52,625 nt of DNA from Sphingobacteriaceae bacterium (lineage in GTDB: Bacteria > Bacteroidota > Bacteroidia > Sphingobacteriales > Sphingobacteriaceae), in NCBI GenBank assembly GCA_947479815.1, contig CANKAT010000012.1:1-52625 (forward strand), read 5' to 3'. Under the pieces are notes generated by a model. The model was not told the origin of the DNA. It worked only from the letters and a program-made list of their open reading frames with translations, and ran no database searches. Of this stretch, positions 1 through 9,111 are shown one piece after another (position 1 is the stretch's first letter; every line of letters begins with the position of its first letter). Made by a program: the position numbers and the translations under genes.

Positions 1-137
1 AAAACTGATTTCCTTAATTTGAATAATCCTTTAGGAAACATCCGTTCCAAGTATGTAGGATTACCAACGATTTCAAAATTTCAAATCTGCTACACACTTG
101 TCAAATATCCAACCGAGTATGAAATAGGGGAAATAGA
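1..137. other. Window edge, no gene seen
   Basis: AT-rich sequence between the window start and the terminator behind the tRNA. Short open frames here have no recognisable protein content. I see no RNA gene or promoter that I can defend. Confidence 0.4.
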
Positions 138-162
138 AAAACCCTTGTTATACAAGGGTTTT
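138..162 (-). terminator. Intrinsic terminator behind tRNA-Arg
   Basis: Perfect inverted repeat: arms at 138-147 and 153-162 around a 5-base loop. Read on the minus strand it lies just past the tRNA 3' end and closes with a T-run. The A/T flanks are symmetrical, so it could act on either strand. Confidence 0.6.
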
Positions 163-172
163 AAGAATAAAG

Positions 173-244
173 TGGTCTCGCCAAGAATCGAACTTGGATC
201 TAGTGTTTAGGAAACACCTATTCTATCCGTTGAACTACGGGACC
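173..244 (-). tRNA. tRNA-Arg (anticodon CCT)
   Basis: The minus strand folds as a cloverleaf: acceptor 5' strand GGTCCCG, 5-bp anticodon stem with loop TTCCTAA (anticodon CCT, reads AGG), T-arm with TTCGATT, acceptor 3' strand CGAGACC and discriminator A. CCA is not encoded and must be added by the nucleotidyltransferase. The acceptor stem has a C-A mismatch at pair 5-68; the other six pairs are canonical. A terminator follows at 138-162. Confidence 0.9.
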
Positions 245-292
245 AATTATTTATTCTTCTATTTTATCTCCGCCCAAAACTGATAACTGACA

Positions 293-310
293 ACCCGATA
301 GCTATCGGGT
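293..310. repeat. Perfect 18-bp palindrome after metG
   Basis: Self-complementary sequence acccgatagctatcgggt, 20 bases past the metG stop. It is flanked by two imperfect direct repeats of 14 bases (281-294 and 310-323, 12 of 14 identical). It may help end metG transcription, although no T-run follows on the minus strand, or it may be a dispersed intergenic element. Confidence 0.55.
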
Positions 311-329
311 GATAACCGCCAACCACTAC

Positions 330-2429
330 CTACCTCACCGTACTTCCATTAGGAAATAGAGCCGAAGGAGCCACAAAACTAAGATTTCCATCCGAACTTT
401 CAGACATCAGTATCATCCCCTGCGATAAAATTCCTTTGATCTCTCTTGGCTCGAGGTTTATTAAGACAGAAACCTGCTTACCTATAATCTGCTCAGGTTC
501 ATAATATTCTGCAATGCCCGAAACAATGGTCCGCTGATCCAGTCCAGTATCAATTTTTAGTTTCAACAATTTCTTAGTTTTTGCAACTTTTTCAGCCTCC
601 AAGATAGTCCCAATTCGAATATCCATTGCCGAAAACTGCTCAAAGCTAACATTGGGCTTTGCCTCTTCAGCCTTCATTGCAGCCTGTTCATTCATGATCT
701 TACTATCCATTAATTTTTGAATTTGGGCGTCAATTTCAGAATCTTCAATTTTCTCAAATAACAAAGCCGCTTCATTAAGTTGGTGCCCAAGTGGAAGTAA
801 ATTCAAGGTTCCAGCTTTATCCCAATCTTGAGCCTCTAAATTGAGCATATTGAATAATTTTTCAGAGCTAAAGGGCAAAAAAGGCTGAGCAAGAATAGCA
901 AGATTAGAAGCTATTTGCAATCCAATATTTAAAATAGTTTTAACCCGCTCTTCATCTGTTTTAATCAGCTTCCATGGTTCAGCATCGGCAAGATATTTAT
1001 TGCCCAATCTGGCAAGATTCATAAATTCAGACAGCGCCTCTCTAAAACGATAGTGTTCAATAGAGGCTGCTATTTTTGAAGGAAAATCTTTCAACTCCTC
1101 CATCACTTTAAGATCAGATTCCGAAAAATCAGAGCCCATCACCACTTGTCCGTCAAAATACTTATGCGATAATACCAAAACCCGATTCACAAAATTGCCA
1201 AAAATGGCAACCAGCTCATTATTATTTCTTGCCTGAAAATCTTTCCAGGTAAAGTCATTATCCTTTGTTTCTGGCGCCGTAGCAGTTAAAACATAGCGCA
1301 ATACATCCTGCTTACCTGGAAAATCCTGAAGATATTCATGCAACCAAACTGCCCAATTTCTTGAAGTTGAGATCTTATCGCCTTCCAGGTTCAAAAATTC
1401 ATTTGCCGGTACATTATCTGCCAGGTGAAAAGATCCATGGGCCATTAACATGGCTGGAAATATGATACAATGGAATACAATATTATCCTTACCTATAAAA
1501 TGAACCAATTTAGTATCTTCTGCATACCAGTATTTTTCCCAATTATCTTTTGGTTTAAGGCTTTCATTCAAATAATAATCTGCTTTCTTTTCAGCACTTA
1601 ATTCTGGATTGCAAAGATCTTTAGTGCCGGATATATACCCAATGGGCGCATCAAACCAAACGTACAGTACTTTTCCATCGGCACCTTCAACCGGAACATT
1701 AACTCCCCAGTCAAGGTCACGTGTCATAGCACGCGGATTTAAACCGCCGCTAAGCCATGATTTACATTGACCGTACACATTTGGCTTCCAATCAGTATGC
1801 AAATCAATGTAGGCCTCTATTTGAGGCTGCAGGGTATCTAGGGGAAGGAACCAGTTTTTTGTTTTCTTCAGTATAGGCTTTGCACCTGAAAGCGTAGAAC
1901 GCGGATTGATCAGTTCTGTTGGACTTAAAGAAGATCCGCATTTTTCGCACTGATCGCCATAAGCTTCTTCATTTCCGCATTTAGGGCAGGTTCCAATAAT
2001 ATACCGGTCAGCTAAAAATTGCCCGGCATGTTCATCAAAATATTGCTCTGTTTCTTCTTCATTGAAAACACCTTTATCATACAAGGTTTTAAAAAACCCA
2101 GAAGCTGTATCATGATGGGTTTGTGACGATGTTCTATGGTAAATATTAAAGGCAATCCCAAAATCTTTGAACGAATCGCCAATAATCTTATGGTACTTAT
2201 CTACAACCTCTTGCGGGCTTACTCCTTCATTCCTGGCCTTAAGTGTAATGGGAACTCCATGCTCATCAGAGCCACTTACAAAAATAACATCCTTGCCCCT
2301 TGATCTGAGAAATCTGACATAGATATCTGCAGGAATATAAACACCTGCTAAATGTCCAATATGTACCGGACCATTGGTGTAAGGGAGTGCTGCAGTAACT
2401 GTATATCTTTTGAATTTATCGTTTCCCAA
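330..2429 (-). CDS. metG: Methionyl-tRNA synthetase
   Basis: Charges tRNA-Met with methionine in the cytosol. Counted on the longest frame (start 2462), the sequence has the class I HIGH motif (34-37), a four-cysteine zinc knuckle of the CPxCG...CxxC type, the KMSKS-equivalent KISTS (363-367), the anticodon-binding helical domain and a C-terminal EMAP/Trbp111-like tRNA-binding domain used for dimerisation. Length is normal for a MetG with that extra domain. Start choice: the frame opens at a TTG at 2462, but that codon lies inside a TATCTTTG promoter box (2460-2467), so it would be upstream of the transcript. I prefer the in-frame TTG at 2429, eleven codons on, close to the usual N-terminus before [12 protein letters not shown]. 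Function is certain; the start is not. Confidence 0.95.
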   Translation of the reverse strand: MGNDKFKRYTVTAALPYTNGPVHIGHLAGVYIPADIYVRFLRSRGKDVIFVSGSDEHGVPITLKARNEGVSPQEVVDKYHKIIGDSFKDFGIAFNIYHRTSSQTHHDTASGFFKTLYDKGVFNEEETEQYFDEHAGQFLADRYIIGTCPKCGNEEAYGDQCEKCGSSLSPTELINPRSTLSGAKPILKKTKNWFLPLDTLQPQIEAYIDLHTDWKPNVYGQCKSWLSGGLNPRAMTRDLDWGVNVPVEGADGKVLYVWFDAPIGYISGTKDLCNPELSAEKKADYYLNESLKPKDNWEKYWYAEDTKLVHFIGKDNIVFHCIIFPAMLMAHGSFHLADNVPANEFLNLEGDKISTSRNWAVWLHEYLQDFPGKQDVLRYVLTATAPETKDNDFTWKDFQARNNNELVAIFGNFVNRVLVLSHKYFDGQVVMGSDFSESDLKVMEELKDFPSKIAASIEHYRFREALSEFMNLARLGNKYLADAEPWKLIKTDEERVKTILNIGLQIASNLAILAQPFLPFSSEKLFNMLNLEAQDWDKAGTLNLLPLGHQLNEAALLFEKIEDSEIDAQIQKLMDSKIMNEQAAMKAEEAKPNVSFEQFSAMDIRIGTILEAEKVAKTKKLLKLKIDTGLDQRTIVSGIAEYYEPEQIIGKQVSVLINLEPREIKGILSQGMILMSESSDGNLSFVAPSALFPNGSTVR

Positions 2430-2459
2430 AATTTTACTATTAAATAATTTTTTCTTTTG

Positions 2460-2467
2460 CAAAGATA
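2460..2467 (-). promoter_or_regulatory. -7 promoter box for metG
   Basis: TATCTTTG on the minus strand matches the Bacteroidota -7 consensus TAnnTTTG. No TTG lies at the usual distance upstream. It overlaps the longest possible start codon of metG, so it bears on the start choice. Confidence 0.5.
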
Positions 2468-2612
2468 ACGGCTAATGTGCTAATTTGCTAATAGCTTAAA
2501 GAGACTATTTGTTTTAAAGCAATTTGTAAATTTATACTTTATAAATTATAGGAATAATCACGAATTATCCTACCATTTACTGGTTTATAACCCAATTATT
2601 AAAATCAATACC

Positions 2613-3545
2613 TTGACAAATAACCAGAATAGTACGTATCATAGGCCTCCATATTTAGCCATTGGTGATACCGTAGCCATTACCTGTCCGGCCAAAAAAC
2701 TACCCCGTGATATTTTAGATGCAGTTAAACTTCTGGAATCATGGGGATTAAATGTTGTTTTGGGTGAAACCGTAAAGGCATCCTGGCATCAGTTTGCGGG
2801 TACTGATGAGCTCAGGGCATTGGATATGCAGCGATTTCTGGACGATCCTAACATTAAGGCCATTTTTGCGGCACGCGGTGGGTATGGAACCATACGGATC
2901 ATTGATCGTATAGATTTTTCAAATTTCAAAAAGCACCCAAAATGGATCATTGGCTTTAGCGATATCACCGTACTACATAGCCATATACAGGCGGTGTACA
3001 AAACAGAAAGTATACACGGGCAAATGCCCCTGACTATACCGGATGGGTCAATTGTTTCATTAGAAACATTAAGAAAAGCCTTGTTTAATGAAGCCCTTGA
3101 TTATAAATACACAAGCGCAATCAAGAACAAATCAGGTGAAGCCAATGCTGTATTAATAGGCGGCAACTTAACACTCCTAGTGATGATGGCTGGTTCAGTT
3201 TCCGAACAAGACTATTCAGGGAAGATCCTCTTTCTGGAAGATGTTGGAGAATACCTCTATTCATTAGACAGAATGATGTGGAACTTAAAAAGATCCGGTA
3301 AGCTGACTAATCTCAAAGGATTGATTGTGGGTTCGTTTACAGAAATGAAAGATAATGATATTCCTTTCGGGCAAACTGCAGAACAGATCATCATGGAGCA
3401 TGTTAAAGAATTTGATTATCCTGTATGTTTTAATTTCCCTGCCGGACATATCAATGATAACCAGGCTCTCATCTTTGGACGTAAGGTTAATATGCTTGTT
3501 GATGAGCAAAATGTCAGCTTAACTTATTCAGAATCTCACTATTAA
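2613..3545 (+). CDS. LD-carboxypeptidase (peptidase S66 family)
   Basis: Serine peptidase of the LdcA/MccF family, which cuts the terminal D-Ala from murein tetrapeptides during cell-wall recycling; some members cleave microcin C-like amides instead. The S66 Ser-Glu-His triad is visible: Ser116 in GFSD, Glu209 in FLEDVGE and His279 in PAGH, plus the GGYG loop at 89-92. The 310-residue length fits. No signal peptide is present, so a cytoplasmic protein. Translation starts at TTG 2613; no ATG lies upstream in frame and the first internal ATG would delete conserved sequence. A DoxX gene follows 31 bases on in the same direction. LdcA versus MccF specificity cannot be decided here. Confidence 0.88.
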   Translation: MTNNQNSTYHRPPYLAIGDTVAITCPAKKLPRDILDAVKLLESWGLNVVLGETVKASWHQFAGTDELRALDMQRFLDDPNIKAIFAARGGYGTIRIIDRIDFSNFKKHPKWIIGFSDITVLHSHIQAVYKTESIHGQMPLTIPDGSIVSLETLRKALFNEALDYKYTSAIKNKSGEANAVLIGGNLTLLVMMAGSVSEQDYSGKILFLEDVGEYLYSLDRMMWNLKRSGKLTNLKGLIVGSFTEMKDNDIPFGQTAEQIIMEHVKEFDYPVCFNFPAGHINDNQALIFGRKVNMLVDEQNVSLTYSESHY

Positions 3546-3576
3546 AATTTAAAATGAATCATACAAACAATTAATT

Positions 3577-3984
3577 ATGGCTTTATTAGTATCACTTGGA
3601 AAATACCGGAATACCGGATTATTAATGACCAGAATTGGACTAGGCATACTATTTATGCTGCATGGATATCCAAAACTTTTGGGAGGACCTGAAAAATGGG
3701 AAGCAATTGGTGGAGCAATGAAATATGTAGGAATAGATTTCTTGCCGCTTGTTTGGGGACTATTTGCAGCTATTACAGAGACATTTGGAGGGTTTCTGAT
3801 TCTTCTAGGGCTTGCGTTCAGGCCCGTTTGTTTGTTATTGGCATTCACTATGACCATTGCAACAAGCATGCATCTGAATAGCAACGAGGGTTTTATGAGT
3901 GCTTCTCAAGCCATAGAAATGGGAGTTGTTTTTTTAGGTCTTGCCTTTGTTGGACCAGGTACATTTAGTGTCGATAAAAAATAG
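3577..3984 (+). CDS. DoxX family membrane protein
   Basis: Small integral membrane protein of the DoxX/DoxD-like family, with four hydrophobic segments. Typical features are the RIGLGILFMLHGYPKL segment at the first helix and a GGF-containing third helix. The 135-residue length is standard. Family members are often linked to quinone or thiol redox chemistry, but the substrate here is unknown. It follows the LD-carboxypeptidase and is closed by a strong terminator at 4008-4048, so the two may be co-transcribed. Confidence 0.85.
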   Translation: MALLVSLGKYRNTGLLMTRIGLGILFMLHGYPKLLGGPEKWEAIGGAMKYVGIDFLPLVWGLFAAITETFGGFLILLGLAFRPVCLLLAFTMTIATSMHLNSNEGFMSASQAIEMGVVFLGLAFVGPGTFSVDKK

Positions 3985-4007
3985 TATAAACAGAATTTAA
4001 AATTAGT

Positions 4008-4048
4008 ATAAACAGAAAAAGCGGACATGGTCCGCTTTTTCTGTTTAT
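4008..4048. terminator. Bidirectional terminator between doxX and susD
   Basis: Long near-perfect hairpin: GC core gcggac (4021-4026) and gtccgc (4030-4035) around a 3-base loop, extended by complementary A-rich and T-rich flanks out to 4008 and 4048. It serves the plus-strand doxX and the minus-strand susCD operon, which converge here. Confidence 0.85.
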
Positions 4049-4064
4049 AAGTTAACGAGGTAGA

Positions 4065-5558
4065 TTATCTCCAACCTGCGTTTGAAGTATTAATTCCATC
4101 AGCTAAAGCAACGGTTCCAAAAGTGTAAAAAGGAACAACTAAGCCCATAGTTTGCTGGGTTTTTGCTGGAATAGGTAAATGCAAAGGAGTACCTTTTTGT
4201 AAAAGATCTCTTTTTCTCATTTCAAAAAATTGAAGTCCCATACCAGTAGTATACATCTCAACATTACGCTCATGATGAATTGCCTGAATAACATCAGCAG
4301 AAACTGCCGCTACATCAGCCATTTTACCACGAGTTTTACGTGTACTTGCATTGATAATAGTTGCTGCACCAGCCAAGTCAGCAGTATACGCTCTGGCTTC
4401 AGCCCTAAGCATATCATTTTCTGCCTTCATGATCTGTGGTTTTGGACCAATAGCAGTAACATACATTTCATCATATCTCTTGTTTCTGTATGGAGAATAA
4501 TGATAGTAACCTCTTGCTGCCTGGAACCATTGAGATGCAACATACTCATAATCAGTTACTAAGCGCTGATCTATCGGAGCAGTTGATTCTTTTGGATATG
4601 GGAATGTTGAAAGATCATCCCAATGATTAGGCATTGTTGGATCCATCATGTTTACAACATAATTATCAGCAACACCCCAACCCTGATAAACCAGGTAATC
4701 ACCTGCTTCATCATACCATTTTGCCCCATCGTTCATTACTATAAAATCAGAAGTAAGTCCAGCATCAGCATAAGTTTTTACTTTTGCCCAGTTAACAGCA
4801 GCCAATTGAGTTTTATTACGTGGAGAATAAGCCAAAATTCTAGCTGCATACGTATTGATAAGTTTCTTAAACTCAACGTTTGAATAATCCTTATCAGCTC
4901 CCATCCATGCCTTTGGAATAGTGAATGTATTTGCAGTAGCTAAAGCTGCCGCTTCATCAAGATAGATCAATGCAGATTCTGCCACTTTACTGGAAGCAGA
5001 TGCTGATGCTAAAGTAGCTTCAGCAATCACAGTTTTTTCATCAACGATGAAGGCTTTGTCAAAAACAAGAGCAAGGTTACCATAACCTACACCCTGAGCA
5101 AACCTACAGAAAGCCTTGGTTCTTGCATTGTCTGCACCATTTGCACCCACATTAACACCTGTTCCCATAGCTTTTATAACATCAGAAGCAGTGTTAATAG
5201 CAGAATACATATTGTTCCAAAGACCAAGCGTATTTCCATTATAACTATACGTTGGAGCATTATTCCAAGCATTGTTACGTGGCTCCCATGACATATCTCT
5301 CATTCCAAAGTTACCCCATGAACAAGATACATTGTCAGCAGCAACAGCCAACATCGGCTGAACACTACCACTAGCATGTTCACCATTATAAATGGTAACA
5401 TAAAGACCACTGGCAAGATTCTCAAGAGCTGCTCCATTAGAGAAAACTTTATCAAAATCTGGTTGATTTTCGTTTTCTACCTTAAGAAGGTCTTTTTTAC
5501 ACCCTTGCACCAAAAACAGAGCGAGAGCAATTGCGTATATAAATTTTATTTTTTTCAT
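4065..5558 (-). CDS. SusD/RagB-like outer-membrane lipoprotein
   Basis: Surface-exposed nutrient-binding partner of the SusC channel encoded immediately upstream. The N-terminus is a lipoprotein signal peptide with lipobox LVQGC, followed by the charged KKDLL stretch typical of exported SusD proteins. The 497-residue body carries the SusD/RagB helical TPR-like scaffold, rich in Trp, Tyr and Asn as in ligand-binding SusD proteins. The start lies 24 bases after the susC stop, so the pair is co-transcribed, and transcription ends at the hairpin at 4008-4048. No glycoside hydrolase, sigma factor or hybrid regulator adjoins, so the ligand cannot be read from context. Confidence 0.92.
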   Translation of the reverse strand: MKKIKFIYAIALALFLVQGCKKDLLKVENENQPDFDKVFSNGAALENLASGLYVTIYNGEHASGSVQPMLAVAADNVSCSWGNFGMRDMSWEPRNNAWNNAPTYSYNGNTLGLWNNMYSAINTASDVIKAMGTGVNVGANGADNARTKAFCRFAQGVGYGNLALVFDKAFIVDEKTVIAEATLASASASSKVAESALIYLDEAAALATANTFTIPKAWMGADKDYSNVEFKKLINTYAARILAYSPRNKTQLAAVNWAKVKTYADAGLTSDFIVMNDGAKWYDEAGDYLVYQGWGVADNYVVNMMDPTMPNHWDDLSTFPYPKESTAPIDQRLVTDYEYVASQWFQAARGYYHYSPYRNKRYDEMYVTAIGPKPQIMKAENDMLRAEARAYTADLAGAATIINASTRKTRGKMADVAAVSADVIQAIHHERNVEMYTTGMGLQFFEMRKRDLLQKGTPLHLPIPAKTQQTMGLVVPFYTFGTVALADGINTSNAGWR

Positions 5559-5582
5559 AATTGTCTTTTTTAATCTTAAGAG

Positions 5583-8500
5583 TTAAAAATCCATCGAAAG
5601 TGAGAAGGCATAATTTCTGAAGTTAGGATATTTAGAAGTTCCGTCATACGGTTGTCTAATACTTCCAACTTCTGCATCATATCCACTGTAATTATCAAAG
5701 CTTATCAGGTTACGACCTACAACTTTTGCAGTTATACTTTTAACAACACCACCAAACACATCTAAACTTTTTAGTGGGAAAGTATAGCCTAAAGCCACCT
5801 CTCTAAGTTTAAGATAGGTTGCATCTTCAACCCAATAAGCATTGGGAGTATTTACATCGTAAAAGTTAAGATAATAATCGTAAGCCTTCTTATCAGCCTG
5901 CGCTACTGCGCTCTGATCCATTTCAGGATTTCTTAAATCTCTGGTTAACCATTGTCCTTTCGCATTGTAAATATTTCCACCTTTCTTAAGATCAAGTAAG
6001 AAATAAAGAGTTGCACGCTTATAATTGAACGTGTTTGCTAAGCCCATGTTGAAGTCAGCATTACCATCTCCTATTTTATCAAACAAGATCGCACCTTTTT
6101 CATCTAAACGCTTGATTGCTTTCTCAGTAGTCTTGCCTTCAGTTCCTGCAGCAATTACATATCCTTTTGAGTTTAAAACATAATCAGCAATGGTTTTTCC
6201 TGCTGGAAGTTGCTTACTCATTTGATCAAGGCTTTGAACCCATGAATGACCATACATTGCTCCGTATGTTTCATTAGCTTTAATAAAGAACATTTGCTGG
6301 CCACCACCATCAGTACTACCAAACACATATGGTGCAATAGGAAGGTCAGTGATTTTTTGTCTGATTCTAGAATAAACTAGATTTGAACTCCATGAAAAAT
6401 CTTTTTTCTTGATCCAGTTAGCAGAAAGACTGAATTCTATAGTCTTACTTTCTACTGATCCAGCATTTTGAAACTGGCTTGTGAATCCATTGTTAAGGAA
6501 TCCTAAAAGAGGAACATTTAAGAATTGATCATCAGTAACTGACTTAGCATAAACAGCTTCAAATGAGAATTTCTTTAAGAAATCAACATTCAAACCAACT
6601 TCAGTTTCAGAAGTTTTAGATGGCTTTAAGTTTCTGTTACCTTTTTGAACAGCTGCTGCTGAACCATTATTTAAGGTAAATGTTTCATATTGCCAATCAA
6701 AACCCGGGCGAATACCAGCAGTTCCGTAAGCAGCTCTAACTTTTAACTCATCAATTCCCGGTATCTTAATATCCTCAGAAATACGGTAAGCACCTGAAAT
6801 CCTGTAGTATGGATTCCATCTTTGATCAGAACCGAAAAGTGATGAACCGTCATAACGGTACATACCATCTAATAAAAACTTGTCTTTATAATCAATTCCT
6901 AAGATCGCAAAATAGTTTTGCGCTCTTTCAGTTTCATTATATGAACCCGCATCATTGATAACTGCGAAGTTATCATAAGTAGGTATACCGGCAACACCAA
7001 ACTGAGAAGATAAAACTTGATAGTTTTCATATCTGCGGTTTTCATATAAATAGGAAAGTTTACCTCTTAAAGTAAGATCTCCAAAATCTTTAACCATGTT
7101 TAAAGTGGCTTGAGTGTTTTGGCTATTTCCTTCTTCAGAATAATCCTGTAAGTTTCCATTAGTATATGACATACCATTGGTTGCTGCTGTACCACCTGTT
7201 GGAGTCCAGTAATCTTTTGGATTGTAGTTACGATAACGGTAATTACTTCTTTCCAAAGAGTGACTTACATCAAAATTTGCCCATGAATTTATTTTTGCAT
7301 TTAATGCAAAATTACCAACCCAATTAAATTTCTTATCCTTTCTTTGAGTTTTGTAAAGCGTATAAAGCGGGTTAGTTGTTTCACCACTCCAATGGTTCAT
7401 ACGCAAATAGTATGGCTGTCCGTCTGGGTTGAAACCATTAAGATTAACATCAGGCTCTGCTAATGCAATGTTAAAGAAAATACCACCACCTGATCCAGGA
7501 TATTCAGTATTCGTATTAACTATTAAATTTGAAGTGCTGAATTTTAACCATGGAGCAAGCTGCTGATCTACGTTAAAACGGAAGTTTTGTCTGGTATAAC
7601 CATCAGTCATTTTGATAATACCGTCCTGAGAGTTATTCTCAAATGAAGCATATACACCAGTTTTCTCAGTCCTTGAAGTCATAGAGACGAAATTGGCATA
7701 GTTAACACCTTGATTGAAAAAGTCGTTCTGCTGATTACGTGTTACACCATAAGGATTATCCATATAGTGGTCAGCCTTTGGAACTCTGTTACCTGCAATT
7801 AACGGGCTATGTCCGGCATCACGATATCCTGCTGGATAAGTTACACCCTGATACTTAGTAAAAGTACCTACATACTGCTGATAATCTGCAGCAAGAGCAA
7901 AGGGATGGTGAGTAGCAAGATCTAAGGTATTTGCAATTTCCTGCACACCTGCTTCATTACGTACATTTACTTTAACAGTGTTTAATCCAATACTATTACC
8001 TCTTTTGGTAGTTATTGCAATTACACCATTACCAGCTCTTGATCCATAAAGTGCTGATGCAGCTGCACCTTTAACAACTTCCATTGATGAAACGTCATCT
8101 GCATTCACATCTCCAAGAGATCCAGTGTAGATTACACCATCAATCAAAATCAGCGGTCCTGAACCTACGTTGTTCAAGTTATTATCTGCTCTTAACTGAA
8201 TATCAACTCCAGCGCCAGGGCTACCACTTGAAGAACTTGTTCTGATACCAGCAACTTTTCCAGACAAGGCGCCTGCTAATGAAGTTCCTGTTACAGCGTT
8301 TAGTCTTTCTTCGCTAACCTTTGTAACTGAAACTGTCAGTTTTTCTTTGGTAGTTGCACCGGCTACACCAGTAACAATTACTTCTGATAACTGTTTTGCA
8401 TCAGTAGTTAATTGAACGTTTACTGTGCTACCAGAACCTATTGAAGCTTCCCGAGTGGTATAGCCAATATAAGTTAATGTTAATGTGGTACTACCACTTG

Positions 8501-8693
8501 GTACACGAAGACTGAATTTACCGTCTCCACTTGTTGAGGTCCCAACGTTAGTACCTTTTACTTTAACGCTGACTCCAGGCAATGGTAGACCGTCCTGTTT
8601 GTCGGTCACTGTTCCTGTAACAGTGCGTTCCTGAGCTATAGCTTGAAAAGCTATAAATAACAGCAGGAACAAACTTTGTAGAAGTTTTTTCAT
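5583..8693 (-). CDS. SusC/RagA-family TonB-dependent outer-membrane transporter
   Basis: TonB-dependent barrel that works with the downstream SusD lipoprotein to import oligomeric nutrients. Signal peptide (residues 1-20, ending AIAQ), then a carboxypeptidase-D-like regulatory domain (about 23-107) with the usual VTGTVTD...GVSVKVKGT pattern. The plug domain follows (about 115-230) with the SusC signatures LSEVIVTG and LILIDGV, and then a long beta-barrel ending in FSLSMDF, a C-terminal aromatic typical of barrel assembly. Length 1036 matches the family. There is no N-terminal STN/FecR-interacting extension, so an anti-sigma/ECF circuit is unlikely. The upstream intergenic region has several inverted repeats. 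Confidence 0.95.
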   Translation of the reverse strand: MKKLLQSLFLLLFIAFQAIAQERTVTGTVTDKQDGLPLPGVSVKVKGTNVGTSTSGDGKFSLRVPSGSTTLTLTYIGYTTREASIGSGSTVNVQLTTDAKQLSEVIVTGVAGATTKEKLTVSVTKVSEERLNAVTGTSLAGALSGKVAGIRTSSSSGSPGAGVDIQLRADNNLNNVGSGPLILIDGVIYTGSLGDVNADDVSSMEVVKGAAASALYGSRAGNGVIAITTKRGNSIGLNTVKVNVRNEAGVQEIANTLDLATHHPFALAADYQQYVGTFTKYQGVTYPAGYRDAGHSPLIAGNRVPKADHYMDNPYGVTRNQQNDFFNQGVNYANFVSMTSRTEKTGVYASFENNSQDGIIKMTDGYTRQNFRFNVDQQLAPWLKFSTSNLIVNTNTEYPGSGGGIFFNIALAEPDVNLNGFNPDGQPYYLRMNHWSGETTNPLYTLYKTQRKDKKFNWVGNFALNAKINSWANFDVSHSLERSNYRYRNYNPKDYWTPTGGTAATNGMSYTNGNLQDYSEEGNSQNTQATLNMVKDFGDLTLRGKLSYLYENRRYENYQVLSSQFGVAGIPTYDNFAVINDAGSYNETERAQNYFAILGIDYKDKFLLDGMYRYDGSSLFGSDQRWNPYYRISGAYRISEDIKIPGIDELKVRAAYGTAGIRPGFDWQYETFTLNNGSAAAVQKGNRNLKPSKTSETEVGLNVDFLKKFSFEAVYAKSVTDDQFLNVPLLGFLNNGFTSQFQNAGSVESKTIEFSLSANWIKKKDFSWSSNLVYSRIRQKITDLPIAPYVFGSTDGGGQQMFFIKANETYGAMYGHSWVQSLDQMSKQLPAGKTIADYVLNSKGYVIAAGTEGKTTEKAIKRLDEKGAILFDKIGDGNADFNMGLANTFNYKRATLYFLLDLKKGGNIYNAKGQWLTRDLRNPEMDQSAVAQADKKAYDYYLNFYDVNTPNAYWVEDATYLKLREVALGYTFPLKSLDVFGGVVKSITAKVVGRNLISFDNYSGYDAEVGSIRQPYDGTSKYPNFRNYAFSLSMDF

Positions 8694-8944
8694 ACTAAAT
8701 TAATTTGAATTGTTTAAATGAGGAATCGTTAATTATTGGTTATAATAATTGTCAAATTTGGGTAAGTTTATTGTTAACACAAAGTTAATTTAAAGTTTTT
8801 TTTATATGACATATATAACTATCTGATATTCAATGATTTATTTTAATAGTGCCACTATTAAAATAATATTTAATGCTATTAATGGCAATAGCCCTCTTTT
8901 TTTGAAAAAGCTTGATTAATATTAAAGTGCTATTCGTTTAAGAG
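8694..8944. promoter_or_regulatory. susC upstream region with serial inverted repeats
   Basis: The gap between the M14 peptidase and susC is about 420 bp. It holds an almost perfect palindrome (arms 8838-8851 and 8853-8866), a small hairpin followed by a T-run on the plus strand (arms 8875-8880 and 8887-8892, T-rich to 8903), and a 12-bp perfect inverted repeat (8930-8941 and 8964-8975). No clear TAnnTTTG box could be assigned to susC. Terminator, operator or small-RNA roles are all possible. Confidence 0.45.
8838..8866. repeat. 29-bp palindrome upstream of susC
   Basis: Arms ttattttaatagtg and cactattaaaataa are exact complements around a single C. It sits about 145 bp before the susC start and about 250 bp behind the M14 peptidase stop. 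A dimeric repressor site for susCD or a terminator for the peptidase transcript would both fit. Confidence 0.6.
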
Positions 8945-9082
8945 ATGCTAATTATAAAGATAATTAAACGAATAGACCAACAGTTAATTGGTTTAAATTC
9001 AAAGGATAAAACCAAAGTTGAGGCTGCCAAGATAATTAAATTTGGTGCCTCTCATCAATTTAAACATTTCAATTCAGAATAG
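8945..9082 (+). CDS. Possible 45-residue protein
   Basis: ATG to TAG frame divergent from susC, with an in-frame stop just upstream that fixes the ATG. The composition looks protein-like: a basic hydrophobic N-terminus (MLIIKIIKRIDQQ) and then a predicted amphipathic helix (KDKTKVEAAKIIKFG) ending HFNSE. No signal peptide and no family that I recognise. The start lies in the loop of the inverted repeat 8930-8975, so its own translation could depend on that fold. It could be a chance frame in AT-rich DNA; conservation is the deciding test. Confidence 0.35.
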   Translation: MLIIKIIKRIDQQLIGLNSKDKTKVEAAKIIKFGASHQFKHFNSE

Positions 9083-9111
9083 TTGAATCCGAATCCAGGT
9101 CTTCTAAAAAA

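Noticed and set aside
19-210. 63-codon frame over the terminator and tRNA-Arg
   Set aside because: It runs through a tRNA gene on the other strand and has no protein-like pattern.
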